Below are positions 14,298 to 16,645 of a DNA stretch of 16,645 nt, piece after piece. Source of the stretch: Flavobacterium psychrophilum. GTDB lineage: Bacteria > Bacteroidota > Bacteroidia > Flavobacteriales > Flavobacteriaceae. The notes under the pieces are model-generated. The model was given only the letters and a program-made list of their open reading frames with translations. It did no database searches and had not been told where the DNA came from. The stretch is taken from positions 1 to 16,645 of the forward strand of contig CAMBHH010000066.1 of assembly GCA_945866505.1 (NCBI GenBank). Reading direction: 5' to 3'. The position numbers and the translations under genes are program-made. How positions within the stretch are numbered: position 1 is the stretch's first letter; every line of letters begins with the position of its first letter.

Positions 14298-15887
14298 ATG
14301 AAAAAAAGTTTTTATTTGTTGGCATACAGTTTGTTTTTAATGGTCTTTTTTTTGCATTCTGCAGATGGGAACGCTCAGAATAAGCGACCTAATATCCTTG
14401 TTATAATGGGGGATGATATCTCACGTAATAGTATGGGAGTATATGGAAGCAAGTACATAAACACACCAAATTTTGATCGAATTGCAAATGAAGGAGCACT
14501 TTTTACCAATGCCTATGTTTGCAACCCAAAATGCTCTCCATCTAGAGCTTGTTTCCTAACGGGTAGGTATTCTTGGCAATTGGAAGAAGCTGCAAACCAT
14601 ATTCCAGTTATCCCGCCAAAATGGAAATTTTATCCTGAGTTATTAGAAAAAAGTGGATATGCGATAGGTTATACAGGAAAAGGTTGGGGCCCAGGAGTGT
14701 ATTATGGTGAACACAATCCTGCAGGTTGGGAATTTAATGATATCTCACTTACGCCGCCTTATAAGGGAATTAGTAAACAAGATTATGCTTCGAACTTTGA
14801 AGCATTTCTAACCAAAAGAGACACTGAAAAGCCCTTCTGCTTTTGGTTTGGAACTCATGAGGCACACCGTAAATATGAAAAAGATTCTTATAACAAAGAG
14901 AATAAAGATTTAAGTAAAGTTACGGTTCAAGCCTTTTTTCCAGACAATGAATTGGTTCGAGGCGATTTGGCCGATTATGGAGTAGAAGTGGAGTATCACG
15001 ATCGTCAAATAGGATTAGCATTGGCCTCTTTAGAAAAGAGAGGTTTGCTAGACAATACTATAATTATTGCCACCTCAGATCAAGGAATGCCTTTTCCACA
15101 TGTGAAAGGACAAATTTATGATGAAGATTTTCACGAAGCTTTTGTAGTACGATGGGGTAACAAAATTATTCCAGGAAGAGTCGTTACCGATTTTATCAAT
15201 TTTCCGGATGTTGCGCCAACTCTTATGGAAGCAGCGGGCTTAAAACCCGATAAGCAAATGACAGGCAAGAGTTTTTTGGATGCCTTACTTTCAGAAAAGT
15301 CGGGACGAATTGATGAAAAACGTTCCTATTCATTGATTGGAAAAGAACGTCACGATAACGGAACCAGTGATGGGGATCAAATTGCTGTTAGTTATCCTGT
15401 AAGGGCAATCAGAACCGATAAATATCTTTATTGCCACAATTACAAACCAGACCGATGGCCAGTTGGAGATCCTGAATTCAACTATAACAATTGTGATGAT
15501 TCGCCAACAAAATCGTATTTAACTAGTTTAAAAGAAGGGGACAAAGATTATAATTATTTTTCATTATCTTTTGGAAAACGCCCAGCAGATGAACTGTTTG
15601 ATTTAGAAAAAGATCCTGATTGTGTAAATAATCTTGCATCAAACCCTCAATACGCTTCCTTAATCAAGGAGTTGAAAGCGAAGATGGAAACCGATTTAAA
15701 AAAGCAAAAGGACCCGAGAGTACTTGGCAAAGGTGACGTTTTTGATTACTATCCACAGATTCGTGAGGAAAAAATAAAAAAACTGTATAAGGACAAATAT
15801 TATAATATGTTTGACAAGTTTTTTGAGGTTTTTGGTAAAAAAACAGTTCCATTTCCTGCAGGTTTTGTTGAAAAAGATGGAGAATAA
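14298..15887 (+). CDS. Secreted S1-family sulfatase, N-sulfatase-like, CSPSR type
   Basis: I take ATG 14298 as the start, giving 529 residues; an in-frame TTG at 14277 adds seven residues before MKKSF but is less likely. The signal peptide ends near GNAQ27. D39-D40 (MGDDISRN), signature CSPSR at 79-83 (C79 the formylglycine precursor), GKGWGPG (K128), THEAHR (H187, H190), SDQG (D261, Q262) and K270 in HVKGQ are visible. Q262 stands where the other sulfatases here have the metal-ligand Asn of DNG. The overall plan resembles the N-sulfoglucosamine sulfohydrolase-like group, and the substrate is probably an O-sulfated glycan here. The C-terminal extension after the usual DLEKDPDCVNNLA ending (about 70-80 residues, with FDYYPQIREEKIK) is longer than in the gene at 4723. 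It is cotranscribed with D and is periplasmic. Confidence 0.9.
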   Translation: MKKSFYLLAYSLFLMVFFLHSADGNAQNKRPNILVIMGDDISRNSMGVYGSKYINTPNFDRIANEGALFTNAYVCNPKCSPSRACFLTGRYSWQLEEAANHIPVIPPKWKFYPELLEKSGYAIGYTGKGWGPGVYYGEHNPAGWEFNDISLTPPYKGISKQDYASNFEAFLTKRDTEKPFCFWFGTHEAHRKYEKDSYNKENKDLSKVTVQAFFPDNELVRGDLADYGVEVEYHDRQIGLALASLEKRGLLDNTIIIATSDQGMPFPHVKGQIYDEDFHEAFVVRWGNKIIPGRVVTDFINFPDVAPTLMEAAGLKPDKQMTGKSFLDALLSEKSGRIDEKRSYSLIGKERHDNGTSDGDQIAVSYPVRAIRTDKYLYCHNYKPDRWPVGDPEFNYNNCDDSPTKSYLTSLKEGDKDYNYFSLSFGKRPADELFDLEKDPDCVNNLASNPQYASLIKELKAKMETDLKKQKDPRVLGKGDVFDYYPQIREEKIKKLYKDKYYNMFDKFFEVFGKKTVPFPAGFVEKDGE

Positions 15888-15896
15888 TTAATTAAA

Positions 15897-16645
15897 ATGA
15901 ACATAATAATGACTACAAGAAAAATACTGGCTTTTGCAATTTTGCTGACTTCGCTTTCGATAAATGCACAAGAAATAAAAAACTCTAAAAAACCTAATAT
16001 TATCTTCATATTAGCCGATGATATGGGCTATAATGAGTTGGGTTGTTATGGTGGAAAAGTAATTGAAACCCCAAATATTGATCAATTGGCAAAAGAGGGA
16101 ATGAAGTTTTCCAATCATTATACTGGGTCTAATATTTGCGCTCCATCGAGAGGTGCTTTAATGACTGGTAAGCATACGGGACATGCCTATATAAGAGACA
16201 ACAGAGCGCTTCCTTATGAGGGGAATGAGCCCATACCAGCTGGCGAAATTACAATTGCTGAACTATTAAAGACTGCGGGATATACTACTGGAGCTTTTGG
16301 GAAATGGGGTCTTGGGTATCCTGCTTCGGAAGGATCTCCAAACAATCAAGGTTTTGACCAGTTTTTTGGCTACAACGGACAAATTCATGCCCATAATTAT
16401 TTTACCTCATACTTACGTAAAAATGACTTGGTAGAATTAAACTCAAATATGGACATTCCTTTTTCAGCTTACAGTGCAGATCTGATTAAAGATAGGGCCT
16501 TAGAGTTTGTTGAACTCAATAAAAACAAACCCTTTTTCATGTATTTTTGTCCTACATTACCTCATGAACCATACCACCAGCCAGATGATAAAACTTTAGA
16601 GTATTATGCCAAAAAAACCGGATTTCCTGTTGGAGAAGCCCATTC
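15897..16645 (+). CDS. Secreted S1-family sulfatase, arylsulfatase A-like (3' truncated by window)
   Basis: The frame opens at ATG 15897 and runs to the window end (249 codons and 2 bases) without a stop. ATG 15909 (MTTRKILAF) is an equally good start. The signal peptide ends near INAQ25. D41-D42 (LADDMGYNE), signature CAPSR at 81-85 (C81), GKHTGHAYIRDN, and TGAFGKWGLGYPASEG followed by NNQGFDQFFGYN closely follow the sulfatase at 3202 (TGAFGKWGLGYIGSEG; NNQGFDEFFGYN), so the two are paralogues flanking the GH array. FCPTLPHEP matches the next active-site His. The remaining metal-ligand DN motif lies beyond the window. It lies 9 nt after the previous sulfatase, in the same operon. Confidence 0.9.
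   Translation, partial: MNIIMTTRKILAFAILLTSLSINAQEIKNSKKPNIIFILADDMGYNELGCYGGKVIETPNIDQLAKEGMKFSNHYTGSNICAPSRGALMTGKHTGHAYIRDNRALPYEGNEPIPAGEITIAELLKTAGYTTGAFGKWGLGYPASEGSPNNQGFDQFFGYNGQIHAHNYFTSYLRKNDLVELNSNMDIPFSAYSADLIKDRALEFVELNKNKPFFMYFCPTLPHEPYHQPDDKTLEYYAKKTGFPVGEAH

Noticed and set aside
73..16009. Many 60-91 codon ORFs on the minus strand and some in other + frames inside the large genes
   Set aside because: They lie opposite or within clearly recognisable genes, show no signal peptide or domain pattern, and recur at equivalent places in A-D (for example 7845-8033, 9895-10080, 11761-11943), as expected for shadows of a conserved coding block.
1..16645. tRNA, rRNA, insertion sequences, attachment sites or phage genes
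   Set aside because: No tRNA-like cloverleaf, transposase motif or flanking inverted repeats were seen; the gaps are short and accounted for by promoters and terminators.

Overview
The window is AT-rich, tightly packed, and every supported gene lies on the + strand. It looks like a chromosomal piece of a Bacteroidota bacterium, most likely a marine flavobacterium. Evidence: C-terminal sorting domains of the type IX secretion system (T9SS) on several proteins, promoter boxes of the TAnnTTTG type, A-rich leaders instead of Shine-Dalgarno sites, and a cluster of secreted formylglycine sulfatases with glycoside-hydrolase-like proteins. Together these indicate a polysaccharide-utilisation region for a sulfated glycan. 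No SusC/SusD pair, regulator gene or transporter lies inside the window, so the locus is only partly seen.

Layout. (1) 1-1338: 3' end of a T9SS-exported surface protein with 83-residue Ig-like repeats, closed by a strong intrinsic terminator (1374-1410). (2) 1624-3033: a surface protein with two related beta-sandwich modules, a CBM5/12-like insert in the second, and a T9SS sorting domain; it is monocistronic and ends in a hairpin terminator (3078-3110). (3) 3202-6222: two S1 sulfatases, starting from a good TTTG-N21-TAAATTTG promoter. (4) 6223-6495: a regulatory gap holding a 15-nt word also found upstream of the 1624 gene, a tandem 7-mer, a -7 box and a palindrome. (5) 6496-14269: four paralogous secreted proteins (called A, B, C, D here) of a putative clan GH-A hydrolase family, alternating long/short/long/short. 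A and C carry a T9SS-type tail; B and D do not. (6) 14298-16645: two more S1 sulfatases, the last cut by the window edge.

How it may work (inference). The 1624 protein and enzymes A and C would sit at the cell surface, bind a sulfated polysaccharide and make the first cuts. B and D and the four sulfatases have plain signal peptides and would finish desulfation and depolymerisation in the periplasm. A red-algal sulfated galactan is one reasonable guess for the substrate, but nothing in the window proves it.

The most interesting item is the A-B-C-D array. I cannot place it in a named GH family from sequence alone. It keeps candidate catalytic glutamates in all four copies, appears to come from duplication of a two-gene unit, and shows different degrees of divergence in its barrel and C-terminal domains. 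Identities quoted are hand counts over stated segments and are approximate.
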